Origin: Deltaproteobacteria bacterium
GTDB lineage: Bacteria; Desulfobacterota; GWC2-55-46; JADFVP01
Direction of reading: 5' to 3'
Length of the DNA stretch: 35,862 nucleotides
Assembly: GCA_029262515.1 (NCBI GenBank)
Contig: JAJCZH010000004.1
Span: 1 to 35,862, forward strand
In this document: piece after piece, positions 22,746 through 30,865 of the stretch
How the letters are laid out: every line of letters begins with the position of its first letter
Numbering within the stretch: position 1 is the first letter of the stretch
Translations under genes and position numbers: made by a program
Notes under the pieces: generated by a model
The model's input: the letters and a program-made list of their open reading frames with translations, nothing else
The model's database searches: none
What the model was told of the DNA's origin: nothing

Positions 22746-24275
22746 TTATTGCTCTGTTGCCATCTCCTTCGGGCGCACCTTTATCGACCGGTACTCACTG
22801 ACCGTAACCGAGCCCGGTTTCGCCCCTCGCGGTTTCTTCACAAACTTCGCCTCGGCATAGATCACCGCAACAAGGCCGGACTCCTTCGCCTTGGAGTAGA
22901 AGGCCGCAAGCCCGGCGGCCTGCTCGAGCGTTACTCGCGTTAGCTCTTTGGCCCGCCCGGCAACCTTTATCAGCACATGGGAGCCCGGCACACCCTCGGC
23001 ATGAAACCAGATATCTTCGTTAGCGGCCTCTCTCTTTACGAGCCGGTCATTGGCAGAGCCCGACTTGCCGCAGAGCACGACAAAACCCTCGCTCGACATA
23101 TACCGCCTGAAAGGATCGGTCCCTGAGGTCGAGCGCCTGCCGCCGCCTTCCGACTCATTTGCGCCTTTTCTGCCCATAACGCTACTATTACCCTCTCTTG
23201 CCTTGCTCTTTTCTTTTAAAAACCCGGTTTTGACAAGCTCTTCTTTAAACAATACGAGATCAACGTCGGTAGCGGCGCTGTCGAGTTCATAGAGCAGCGT
23301 ATCCATATACTCAAGCTCGCGCTCGGCTTCCGGCAGGCGAACCGAGAGCATCTTGAGCGCCTTTTTTGCCTTTCGCGCCTTTTTAAAGTATCTTTCTACG
23401 TTCTCCTGCGGCCCTATCTTTTCATCGAGCGCTACGGTTACCTTTACCGGAGGTACCACCGTATAGTCGTCAGCCTCTATAACTTTTGCTCCGCGCTTTA
23501 TCCGTGGCCTGTTGGCCAGAAGAAGCTCGCCGAACCGTCTCTGCTCTTCGCCCTTTAAGGCAAGCTCCCTATCCCCGATCAGGTTTCGTAACTTGCGTGC
23601 CGCCCTTTTACGCGCCTTGTTTAAAAGCCGTTTGAGGCCGCCTCTTTCAAGCCCTTTTCTCTCTTCATTCACCAGCGTTGTATAATACCTGTCCGCTGCC
23701 TCGTTCCAGCCTTCGTCCTGAAGCCTAAGAACCTCTTCCGCCCCGCCCGGCCCCGGTTTATACTCAGGCGGCTTTAAGGGCAGGGGTTCGAGATATACCC
23801 CCGGGGTTACGGCCCGTTTTGACGTGCCGGGCTCAAAGTACTTTAGGCAGTCGAGCACAAAACCTTCAGAATCCAAAAGTATGGCATTGGCAGACTTTCC
23901 GGTCAACTCAATTACCATAGAGTAGGTGCTCCGGGCCCTGTTCCCGCTGCCATCGAACAGGCTCTTTTCGAACCCTATATTCGCGACCCGTTCGCACCCG
24001 ATCTGCTCTATGCCCGTTACTTTAGCGCCCGTTAAACGGGCGCGCAAAAGGGCGCAGAAGCGTTTTGGAACAGGCGGGTTTTCGGGCCGCTCTTCTGTTA
24101 TATGAAACCTGCAGTAAAGAGGATGGGTAGAAATCAACAAGCGGGACTCTGTGCCGCGCGCAAAGATACGGAGCACAAGCGTCCGGCTGTCCGGCTGATG
24201 CACCTTCTTTAATATCCCGCCCGTAAGCCTCTCAGCCAGTTCGGCGACCAGATTTTTCAAAAGATCCGGACCCAT
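22746..24275 (-). CDS. rqcH: NFACT family protein, RqcH homologue
   Basis: A 509-residue ribosome-associated quality control factor. NFACT-N (about 1-170) begins with the VAELAERLTGGILKKVHQPD text; a basic helical region (about 200-340) includes the likely coiled coil; and NFACT-R (about 395-505) has FVVLCGKSGSANDRLV, EDIWFHAEGVPGSHVLIK and the tail region AEAKFVKKPRGAKPGSVTV. In bacteria RqcH binds stalled 50S subunits and adds alanine tails. The conserved Asp-Arg pair needed for tailing in B. subtilis is Glu95-Arg96 here (GCERVANIGF), a conservative change. It is first in the minus-strand series; the ribosome binding site is weak. Confidence 0.9.
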   Translation of the reverse strand: MGPDLLKNLVAELAERLTGGILKKVHQPDSRTLVLRIFARGTESRLLISTHPLYCRFHITEERPENPPVPKRFCALLRARLTGAKVTGIEQIGCERVANIGFEKSLFDGSGNRARSTYSMVIELTGKSANAILLDSEGFVLDCLKYFEPGTSKRAVTPGVYLEPLPLKPPEYKPGPGGAEEVLRLQDEGWNEAADRYYTTLVNEERKGLERGGLKRLLNKARKRAARKLRNLIGDRELALKGEEQRRFGELLLANRPRIKRGAKVIEADDYTVVPPVKVTVALDEKIGPQENVERYFKKARKAKKALKMLSVRLPEAERELEYMDTLLYELDSAATDVDLVLFKEELVKTGFLKEKSKAREGNSSVMGRKGANESEGGGRRSTSGTDPFRRYMSSEGFVVLCGKSGSANDRLVKREAANEDIWFHAEGVPGSHVLIKVAGRAKELTRVTLEQAAGLAAFYSKAKESGLVAVIYAEAKFVKKPRGAKPGSVTVSEYRSIKVRPKEMATEQ

Positions 24276-24396
24276 TTTATAAATATATCACATCCCTTCA
24301 CCCTTTTACCCCCTTCTATCTAATTATTTAACCTGCTTTTGCCGAATAGAAGAGGCCGGCTTTGCTCCGCTCGCGGTACTAGACTCGCTTCGTCGA

Positions 24397-24426
24397 TCGA
24401 TACCAAGGCGATACCAGGCGATACCC
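24397..24426 (+). repeat. Triple 10-bp repeat in divergent intergenic region
   Basis: TCGATACCAA, GGCGATACCA and GGCGATACCC lie in tandem within the 331-bp gap (24276-24606) between divergent rqcH and waaF. Flanking it, CGGTACT (about 24374) and AGTACCG (about 24447) form an inverted pair. A TATAAT at 24483-24488 could be a -10 for waaF but has no matching -35. No gene or RNA is recognised otherwise. Confidence 0.5.
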
Positions 24427-24542
24427 GGCCCGAAACCATCTTGCGGAGTACCGAATGAAAAGGGTTTCCAGATGCATTGATTTATAATATACTAAATGAT
24501 TAAGGTACTTTCGGCAGGCGGACGTGAAGCCGGTGGAGGATC

Positions 24543-24607
24543 ATGGACCTGAGACCGACATGACTTCGGCAACCACCGTACCTGAAAAATTGAACGGGAC
24601 TGAATAG
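24543..24607 (+). other. Two overlapping tiny ORFs leading into waaF
   Basis: ATG at 24543 opens a 6-codon frame ending in TGA 24561-24563; GGAGG (24535-24539) lies 3 nt before it, closer than ideal. ATG 24560 overlaps that stop (ATGA) and opens a 15-codon frame ending in TAG 24605-24607, whose last G is the first base of the waaF GTG. waaF itself has no clear ribosome binding site and a TGA in its own frame directly upstream, so its translation may depend on these frames. Speculative. Confidence 0.35.
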
Positions 24608-25770
24608 TGACCTCAGGAGCAGAAGATAAAAAAATAGTCGTTCGTGTACCTAACTGGATAGGCGACGCAATAATGTGCCTGCCGGCGCTCGACGCGCTTA
24701 AAAGGCTCTACCCCGAGGCCGGTATCACGGTGCTTGCAAAACCGGTCGTTATGCCGATCTTCGAGAACAACCCGGTCGTAGAGCATATTATCGAATACAA
24801 GAGCGATAGCGAGCATTCGGGGCTAGGCGGCAGGATGAGACTCGCGCGCGAGCTAAGAGCGCTGAAGTACAACATGGCGGTCCTCTTTCAAAACGCCTTC
24901 GATGCCGCCTTGATCGCCCGGATGGCCCGCATACCGATACGCGCCGGTTACGCGCGCGATTTAAGAGGCCCGCTGCTGACCCACCCTGTAGAGGTAACAG
25001 AAGAGATAAAAGCGCGCCACCAGGTCTTCTACTACTTAAATATAATAGAGTCTCTCGGGCTCGGACCAATGACAGAACCGCCGGAGGCGCACCTGTACGT
25101 AACCGAGGAGGAGGATACCTGGGTAGACGGTTTTTATAAAGACGCCGCCCTTGCAGGCGAGATCCTTATAGGGGTATCTCCAGGGGCGAGTTACGGCGAT
25201 GCGAAGAAGTGGCCCGCCAAGAACTTCGCTTTCGTACTTAACCACTTTGCTAAAGAGCTCGGCGCGCTTCCTGTTCTCTTTGGCGGGCCCGGTGACGTCG
25301 AAACGTCGCGCGCGGTTTCTTCCGATGTAACCGTAAAGGACTTAAACGTCACAAGCCGTCTCTCGCTCAGGCAGTTCATGGCGCTGCTGCCGCGCCTTGC
25401 GGTCTTTATAACAAATGATTCGGGCGCAATGCACATAGCCTCGGCACTCGGCGTGCCCACAGTGGCCATCTTCGGCTCCACGGAACCGAGGAGCACAGGG
25501 CCTTTAAACAAAAACTCCATTGTTCTAAAAACCCCAATCGAGTGCAGCCCCTGTTTCGAACGCACCTGTCGCTACAAACATTACGATTGCCTGAAAAATA
25601 TTACGCCTGAAGCGGTTATAGAGGCCGCCTTAAAGCTTATGAAAGACGAAGTGATTTCAAAAAAAGAGACTTCAAACAACGAAACTTTAAATATTGAAAC
25701 TTTAAACAAGGACAAAAAGAGCTTGAAGAGCAGTGAAGCAGAAAACAAACTCTCCGAAGTCAGGGTGTAA
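24607..25770 (+). CDS. waaF: LPS heptosyltransferase II (GT9)
   Basis: Adds the second heptose to the LPS inner core from ADP-heptose. A 387-residue GT-B enzyme of family 9 with the WaaF N-terminal motif RVPNWIGDAIMCLPAL, the central GVSPGASYGDAKKWP nucleotide-side motif, FITNDSGAMHIASALGVP and FGSTEPRSTGP, and the C-rich C-terminal ECSPCFERTCRYKHYDC segment. The start is GTG. The last 40 residues are a Lys/Asn/Ser-rich tail with a 15-bp tandem repeat, absent from typical WaaF. It ends 2 bp before gmhB, first of a close-packed heptose operon. Confidence 0.94.
   Translation: MTSGAEDKKIVVRVPNWIGDAIMCLPALDALKRLYPEAGITVLAKPVVMPIFENNPVVEHIIEYKSDSEHSGLGGRMRLARELRALKYNMAVLFQNAFDAALIARMARIPIRAGYARDLRGPLLTHPVEVTEEIKARHQVFYYLNIIESLGLGPMTEPPEAHLYVTEEEDTWVDGFYKDAALAGEILIGVSPGASYGDAKKWPAKNFAFVLNHFAKELGALPVLFGGPGDVETSRAVSSDVTVKDLNVTSRLSLRQFMALLPRLAVFITNDSGAMHIASALGVPTVAIFGSTEPRSTGPLNKNSIVLKTPIECSPCFERTCRYKHYDCLKNITPEAVIEAALKLMKDEVISKKETSNNETLNIETLNKDKKSLKSSEAENKLSEVRV
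25666..25710 (+). repeat. 15-bp tandem repeat in waaF 3' end
   Basis: Three in-frame units of 15 bp: GAGACTTCAAACAAC, GAAACTTTAAATATT and GAAACTTTAAACAAG, encoding ETSNN, ETLNI, ETLNK. A local low-complexity, AT-richer expansion in the C-terminal tail. Confidence 0.85.
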
Positions 25771-25772
25771 TA

Positions 25773-26369
25773 ATGAAAAAGAGTAAAAAGAGAGAGGGCG
25801 CCGTTTTTCTCGACCGCGACGGCACCATCAATGTCGATACCGGTTACATGTCCGACCCCGGTGCGCTCGAACTCCTTCCCGGTGCGGGTCGCGCTATTAA
25901 AAAACTTAACAATCAGAGCGTAAAAGTTGTGGTTATAAGCAACCAGAGCGCGGTTGCGCGCGGTTACGCCACACAGGAGCAGGTAGAGAGCGTTAATAAC
26001 CGCCTTACCGAGCTTTTAGACTCTGAAGATGCTTACATCGATGCAATCTACTTCTGCTCGCACCACCCGGACGACGGATGTGTCTGCAGAAAACCGGCAC
26101 CGGGCCTTATTGAGGCCGCTGCAAAGAAGCACTCGTTAATCCCGGAAGCGTCTTACGTTGTCGGCGACAAGAGAACCGATATGGAGCTTGCCCGCGCCGT
26201 CGGGGCGAAGGCTGTAATGGTCCGCACGGGGCTCGGTGAGGTCGAGCTGAAAAGGAGCGATACGGAACCGGACTACGCGGCCATAAACCTCTTTGACGCT
26301 GTCGAGTGGATACTTCATGACATGGAGAAGTGTAAAGAGGAAGAGTCTAATAATGAGGGCGGGGCTTGA
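25773..26369 (+). CDS. gmhB: Heptose 1,7-bisphosphate 7-phosphatase GmhB
   Basis: A HAD-superfamily phosphatase (198 residues) of the ADP-heptose pathway. The nucleophile and acid are Asp14 and Asp16 in VFLDRDGTIN. SNQSAVARGY and KPAPGLIEAAAKKH follow, with VVGDKRTDMELA as the metal-binding aspartate motif. The zinc loop is Cys95-x-His97 and Cys103-x-Cys105 in CSHHPDDGCVC, with a shorter insert than in E. coli GmhB. It starts 2 bp after waaF and its last four bases (TTGA) overlap the start of waaC, so all three should be translationally coupled. Confidence 0.95.
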   Translation: MKKSKKREGAVFLDRDGTINVDTGYMSDPGALELLPGAGRAIKKLNNQSVKVVVISNQSAVARGYATQEQVESVNNRLTELLDSEDAYIDAIYFCSHHPDDGCVCRKPAPGLIEAAAKKHSLIPEASYVVGDKRTDMELARAVGAKAVMVRTGLGEVELKRSDTEPDYAAINLFDAVEWILHDMEKCKEEESNNEGGA

Positions 26370-27415
26370 AGGTACTGATAGTAAAACTCTCCTCCATAGG
26401 AGACGTAATACATACCCTGCCCGCACTCGCCGCCCTGAAGGAAGGTTACAAGAAAAAAGATTCCGACTTCGAAATAGACTGGATTGTTGAAGAGGCCGCC
26501 TCCGGCCTGCTGATAGGCAATCCAATTATCGATAACGTAATAGTAGTAAAGCGCAGGGGGTGGAGCCGCTCTTTTAGAGAGAACTGGAAGAGAGCGAAAG
26601 AGCTTCGGACACGCCGTTACGACATGGTAATAGACTTTCAGGGCCTTGCAAAGAGCGCCATCTGGGTCTGGCTCTCAAGAGGCAAGAGGAGGGTCGGTTT
26701 CGCTCGCGGCAGGGAGCTGAGCAGCCTGCCTCTAAACGACAAGCTGCCGCCGTACGACCCTGAAAAGCATGCCGTGGAGAGGTACCTCGACCTTGCGCTC
26801 CACGCAGGCGGCAAAATAGACGGCGGTATCTTCTTTCCTATCCATATAACGGACGAAGAGGCCGCAAGCGCGAAAAGAGTCGTAGAAAAGAGTATAAAGA
26901 CAGCTGACAAGAGCTTTTTTGTAATTGCCGCCCGGGCCCGCTGGAAGACGAAGTTGTGGAGCGACGAAAATTTTATAGAGTTTGCCAGGATAGTTACAAA
27001 AAAATACTCTCTGCATGCCTTGTTAATCGGCTCTGCCGACGATAAAGAGGGACTCGAGGCCATGGCCGGAGCAATCGGCGAAAACGCAACAAACATCGCG
27101 GGCCAAACGAACTTGAAAGAGCTTGCTGCGCTCTTGGGTCTTGCACGATTCGCCATAACGGTCGATACCGGGCCCATGCACCTGGCCGCCGCAATGGGCA
27201 CGCGCACGGTCGCGCTCTTCGGCCCCACAGCGCCGTGGAGAACAGGACCGTACGGACGAGAGCACATCGTTATACGAAAGGGGCTCGAATGCAGTCCCTG
27301 TTATAAAAGAGAGTGTGCGGACCCTGTATGCCTGACGGAAATAGAAGTGGGTGAGGTCACAGAGGCCCTCGACCGGCTGCTGCTCAGCACGGCCAAGAGC
27401 GGGTGCAGGGGCTAA
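26366..27415 (+). CDS. waaC: LPS heptosyltransferase I (GT9)
   Basis: Adds the first heptose to Kdo. A 349-residue GT9 enzyme with the WaaC-type N-terminus KVLIVKLSSIGDVIHTLPAL, DWIVEEAA, DFQGLAKSAIW, ARWKTKLWSDENF (acceptor/phosphate side), ITVDTGPMHLAAAMGT and FGPTAPWRTGPYG. A C-terminal Cys-rich segment (ECSPCYKRECADPVC) resembles that of the neighbouring waaF product. The start is TTG, overlapping the gmhB stop by 4 nt; a GGGCGGGG stretch precedes it. WaaC versus WaaF is assigned from the SSIGDVIHTLPA and WIGDA motifs. Confidence 0.92.
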   Translation: MKVLIVKLSSIGDVIHTLPALAALKEGYKKKDSDFEIDWIVEEAASGLLIGNPIIDNVIVVKRRGWSRSFRENWKRAKELRTRRYDMVIDFQGLAKSAIWVWLSRGKRRVGFARGRELSSLPLNDKLPPYDPEKHAVERYLDLALHAGGKIDGGIFFPIHITDEEAASAKRVVEKSIKTADKSFFVIAARARWKTKLWSDENFIEFARIVTKKYSLHALLIGSADDKEGLEAMAGAIGENATNIAGQTNLKELAALLGLARFAITVDTGPMHLAAAMGTRTVALFGPTAPWRTGPYGREHIVIRKGLECSPCYKRECADPVCLTEIEVGEVTEALDRLLLSTAKSGCRG

Positions 27416-27452
27416 GTTGTTACTGCGGCGCAAAGCGCTATAGGGGACACGG

Positions 27453-28025
27453 ATGGACTCGATAATAGAACTCGACTACGCGCTCTTTCACCTCGTCAAC
27501 TCCAGACTCAAAACCGGTCTGCTCGACGTACTGATGCCGCTGATTACCGACGATACCACTCTCTTCTTCTTTACGCTCTTTATCCTTATCGGCCTCTTCG
27601 CTCTCTACAGAAAGAGGGACCTGAGCGGCTTTGCGGTCCTTGTTGCGCTCGTACTCATTAGCGACAAGCTGACGGAGACTCTAAAGGCGCTGATCGCAAG
27701 ACCGCGCCCCTGTCTGTCGTTTGAAAGTATGGGGGGGAGCGTGGAACTGCTCATCGGGTGCAGCTCCTCATACTCTTTCCCCTCCGGGCATGCCACCAAT
27801 ATCTTTGCGGCAATGGTCTTTATTTCGCTCAAGTACCCGAAGTGGGCGCCTTTGCTTATCGCAATTGCCTTTCTCGTCGCCTACTCGCGGGTCTATGTCG
27901 GGGTGCACTACCCGGCCGATATAACTGTCGGCGGTTTAGTCGGTACCGGACTCGCCTTTGCCGCCTTCTATCTAGAGAAGTACCTTAAGAGTTTTTTTTG
28001 CAAAAGCACGGAGCAGGGCGCATAA
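27453..28025 (+). CDS. PAP2-family membrane phosphatase
   Basis: A 190-residue integral membrane phosphatase with five or six helices. All three PAP2 signature motifs are intact: Lys78-X6-Arg85-Pro86, Pro110-Ser-Gly-His113, and Ser145-Arg146-X5-His152-X3-Asp156. Members dephosphorylate undecaprenyl pyrophosphate (BcrC/YbjG), phosphatidylglycerol phosphate or lipid A. Its place directly after waaC and before a polyprenol-sugar synthase favours a lipid carrier or lipid A substrate, but sequence alone does not decide. It is 37 bp after waaC, probably the same transcript. Confidence 0.9.
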   Translation: MDSIIELDYALFHLVNSRLKTGLLDVLMPLITDDTTLFFFTLFILIGLFALYRKRDLSGFAVLVALVLISDKLTETLKALIARPRPCLSFESMGGSVELLIGCSSSYSFPSGHATNIFAAMVFISLKYPKWAPLLIAIAFLVAYSRVYVGVHYPADITVGGLVGTGLAFAAFYLEKYLKSFFCKSTEQGA

Positions 28026-28192
28026 CGAAAAGCGCGAGGGATCAGCTAACAGACGAACAGAGTGCGCCGAAGTAGTTGAAGTTATACGAAATTCATGCGA
28101 TAAGAAAGGTGGGCATACAACCCTGCTTTTAACTCGAACAGATTCCGGCCCTTGTCAGCCGGTAAGCATACATACCTTAATGGAGGTTCAAG

Positions 28193-29314
28193 TTGTCTGA
28201 ATCCGTTTCCATAGTAATCCCTGTCTTCGAAGAGGAAGAGAGCCTGCCCTACCTTTACGCCTCGCTCAAAGAGGTGATGGAGCCGCTCGGACGCGAGTAC
28301 GAACTACTCTTCGTAGACGACGGCAGCCGAGACTCCACGCTCAAGGCCTTGACCGAGCTTAACGAAAAAGACGACAAGGTCGTTGTCATCTCCTTCAGGC
28401 GCAACTTCGGCCAGACCGCCGCAATGGCCGCAGGCATGGAGCACGCAAAGGGCGACATAATCATCACCATGGACGCCGATCTTCAGAACGACCCGGCCGA
28501 CATACCGAACCTGCTCGAAAAGGCCGCAGACTTCGATGTGGTAAGCGGGTGGCGAAAGAGCCGCAAAGACCCATTTCTCTCAAGAAAACTGCCGTCGCTC
28601 CTGGCAAACGGTCTCATTTCAAAGGTAACCGGCGTAAAGCTTCACGACTACGGCTGCACGCTCAAGGCATACAGAAAAGAGGCTATCGAGAACGTGCGCC
28701 TCTACGGAGAGATGCACCGCTTTATCCCTGCAATAGCCAACTGGTACGGAGCTACTATAACCGAGGTCGAAACGACCCACCACCCCAGAAAATACGGAAA
28801 ATCGAAGTACGGGATATCGCGCACAATACGCGTTATACTCGACCTCATTACGGTAAAATTTCTCCAGAGTTTTGCCACGCGCCCTATCCACGCCTTCGGG
28901 CCCATAGGACTCCTGCTCGGCTTCTTCGGTTTCATTATCGCGCTCTATCTCACTTTTGATAAAATCGCGCTCGGCCACGACATCGGGTCTAGGCCGCTTC
29001 TTCTGCTCTCCGTATTACTGATCATACTCGGGGTACAGGTACTGGTAATGGGCCTTCTGGCGGAGGTGCTCGCGCGAACATACCACGAGAGCCAGAACAA
29101 ACCGATCTATACGATCAAACTCCACCTCGACCGATTGAGGCCCTCTGCCGAACCTGCGCAGAACGAGAGTATAAAAGAGATGCGGGACAAGAGGCCGAGA
29201 AAGACAAGAGCGCCGAGGAAAGCGGCGACGCCGAGAAGAACGACCAAAAGAGTTGAAAAGACAGCCGAAGAGAGAGCGAATGCTCCGGCCTCCCAAGGGG
29301 CCGGAGAGAAATGA
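28193..29314 (+). CDS. GT2 polyprenol-phosphate sugar synthase with two membrane helices
   Basis: A 373-residue GT2 enzyme of the GtrB/ArnC/DPM type. The catalytic domain (about 1-225) has SIVIPVFEEEESL, LLFVDDGSRDST, RRNFGQTAAM and MDADLQNDP (metal-binding DxD), and HHPRKYGKSKYG. Two transmembrane helices (about 237-257 and 270-292) anchor it. A Lys/Arg-rich tail of about 55 residues follows, longer than typical. TTG start with TGGAGG 6 nt upstream. It overlaps the next gene by 4 nt (ATGA). It would make an undecaprenyl-phosphate sugar for LPS or lipid modification; the sugar is unknown. Confidence 0.92.
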   Translation: MSESVSIVIPVFEEEESLPYLYASLKEVMEPLGREYELLFVDDGSRDSTLKALTELNEKDDKVVVISFRRNFGQTAAMAAGMEHAKGDIIITMDADLQNDPADIPNLLEKAADFDVVSGWRKSRKDPFLSRKLPSLLANGLISKVTGVKLHDYGCTLKAYRKEAIENVRLYGEMHRFIPAIANWYGATITEVETTHHPRKYGKSKYGISRTIRVILDLITVKFLQSFATRPIHAFGPIGLLLGFFGFIIALYLTFDKIALGHDIGSRPLLLLSVLLIILGVQVLVMGLLAEVLARTYHESQNKPIYTIKLHLDRLRPSAEPAQNESIKEMRDKRPRKTRAPRKAATPRRTTKRVEKTAEERANAPASQGAGEK

Positions 29315-30306
29315 AAAACCTGCTCTCCACGTTTGTAAAGATAGGTATCAGCGGAGCGATACTCTACTTTCTCTTCAGTAACATCAACTCCGAACTCTTC
29401 TTCGAGACCGCGCTATCGATCAACCCGCTATTTCCGATCGGTACGGGACTGATCTTTATGGGAACCCAGGTGCTCTCGGTACAGAGATGGCGCACGATTC
29501 TGGCAAAAGACATTCCGATGCCGTACAGAAAGCTGCTCTCGTACTACTTCATCGGCATGTTCTTCAATAATTTCCTGCCGACAATGGTCGGCGGCGACGT
29601 CATCAAAGGCTACTACCTCTATAAAACCTCAAGACGCGGGGACGTCTCCGTTACCTCGATCTTCATGGACAGGTACTCCGGTTTCACCGCCCTTATCTTC
29701 TTAACCACCATAGCCGTTATAATCGGCTACCCGGTTATAAGAGGCACGGCGCTGCCCGGCTTCTTCGTCCTCCTCATCGGCGGATACGTCTTCGCGAGTC
29801 TCGTAATCTGGGTAGGGCCGCTGCACAACTGGGCAATGGCCTTAATGGCAAAAATACACTTCTACGGCATCAACAAGAAGATAGACTCGCTCTACAAGGC
29901 CCTTATGGGTTACAAGTCGCACCCCGACATACTGATCAAGGTCTTCAGCTACTCCCTTGTGGTTCAGGCCGGCGTAATAATCTGCTACTGGCTGCTCGGC
30001 ATCGGGCTCGGCATGGAACTCTCTTTAATCTACTTCTTCCTCTTTATACCGCTCGCAACCGTCATCTCGATGCTGCCTGTCTCTCTGGCCGGGCTAGGCA
30101 TACGCGAGGGCGCCTTCGTCTACCTCTTCACACGCGTCGGCGCCACCCCCGAAGAGGCCCTTACGCTCTCGCTAATGTGGTTTGCGATAATGGTAGTTGT
30201 TAGCATTGTCGGAGGAGTAGAGTACGTAAGGCTTGGCGGTAAAAGCTCTCTGGCGCCGCCGCCCGGCGCTGAAGATGGTACGCAGGCGGAAAGCACCTCC
30301 GTTTAA
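29311..30306 (+). CDS. LPG synthase TM-region family membrane protein
   Basis: A 331-residue polytopic membrane protein of the lysylphosphatidylglycerol synthase transmembrane (flippase-like) family. About eight hydrophobic segments; family text includes QRWRTILAKD, YYFIGMFFNNFLPTMVGGDVIKGYYL, IFMDRYSGF and LPVSLAGLGIREGAFVYLF. It lacks the soluble aminoacyl-transfer domain of MprF. Such proteins often pair with GT2 enzymes and are thought to move lipid-linked sugars or lipids across the membrane. It overlaps the upstream GT2 gene by 4 nt, which supports a joint role. Confidence 0.88.
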   Translation: MKNLLSTFVKIGISGAILYFLFSNINSELFFETALSINPLFPIGTGLIFMGTQVLSVQRWRTILAKDIPMPYRKLLSYYFIGMFFNNFLPTMVGGDVIKGYYLYKTSRRGDVSVTSIFMDRYSGFTALIFLTTIAVIIGYPVIRGTALPGFFVLLIGGYVFASLVIWVGPLHNWAMALMAKIHFYGINKKIDSLYKALMGYKSHPDILIKVFSYSLVVQAGVIICYWLLGIGLGMELSLIYFFLFIPLATVISMLPVSLAGLGIREGAFVYLFTRVGATPEEALTLSLMWFAIMVVVSIVGGVEYVRLGGKSSLAPPPGAEDGTQAESTSV

Positions 30307-30333
30307 GAGCAAAAACACCTGTTTAAATTCACT

Positions 30334-30362
30334 TTTACAACCACTACCCGTTATGGTATAAA
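30334..30362 (+). promoter_or_regulatory. Promoter upstream of Trm112-like gene
   Basis: TTTACA (30334-30339), 17-nt spacer and TATAAA (30357-30362), with TGG just before the -10 (extended -10). It separates the membrane-protein gene from the small gene at 30458. Confidence 0.55.
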
Positions 30363-30457
30363 TTGACCTTTGCGATTGGAAAAAAGGATCGGTTCGTGAT
30401 AAAGTTGAATATTAGTACTCTTTGACGTCTGCTAAAACAGTATCGCAGGAGGTTCTC

Positions 30458-30655
30458 ATGGCAGTAGATAGTGAGCTTTTAGAAATTCTGGCCTGTCCTA
30501 AATGCAAAGGCAAACTCGCTCTCAACAGTTCCGGCGACGGAATCATCTGCGGCGCCTGCCGCCTTGTCTACCCGATAAAGGACGACATTCCGGTAATGCT
30601 GATAGACGAAGCCGATACGCTTGGCCCGGAAGAACCGGTTTTACAAAAATCGTAA
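30458..30655 (+). CDS. Trm112-like/UPF0434 zinc-ribbon protein
   Basis: A 65-residue protein starting at ATG 30458, preceded by AGGAGG at good spacing (a longer frame to 30422 has no site). It matches the Trm112p-like/YcaR family: LLEILACPKCKGKL, then ICGACRLVYPIKDDIPVMLID. Four cysteines form the likely zinc site. In E. coli ycaR lies between lpxK and kdsB, and Trm112-like proteins elsewhere partner methyltransferases; here it lies among LPS genes. Exact role unknown. Confidence 0.92.
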   Translation: MAVDSELLEILACPKCKGKLALNSSGDGIICGACRLVYPIKDDIPVMLIDEADTLGPEEPVLQKS

Positions 30656-30865
30656 GGACGCAGCCTCTCTTTTTCACTACTTTATTTTTCACTGCCAGAC
30701 TCTTCCATTATACAAGGCCGGGCCGCTCTGTTCCCGCTGCCGTCGTTTATCTATAAAGGCCTCAACAGTAGAGGGTCGCAAAGCGGCCCGTAACTTTCGG
30801 AGTCCGAACAAGCGGGGAAAAAAAGGAGTCTATAGACCGGCAAGGCAGGTAGGGCCCTTATATTT

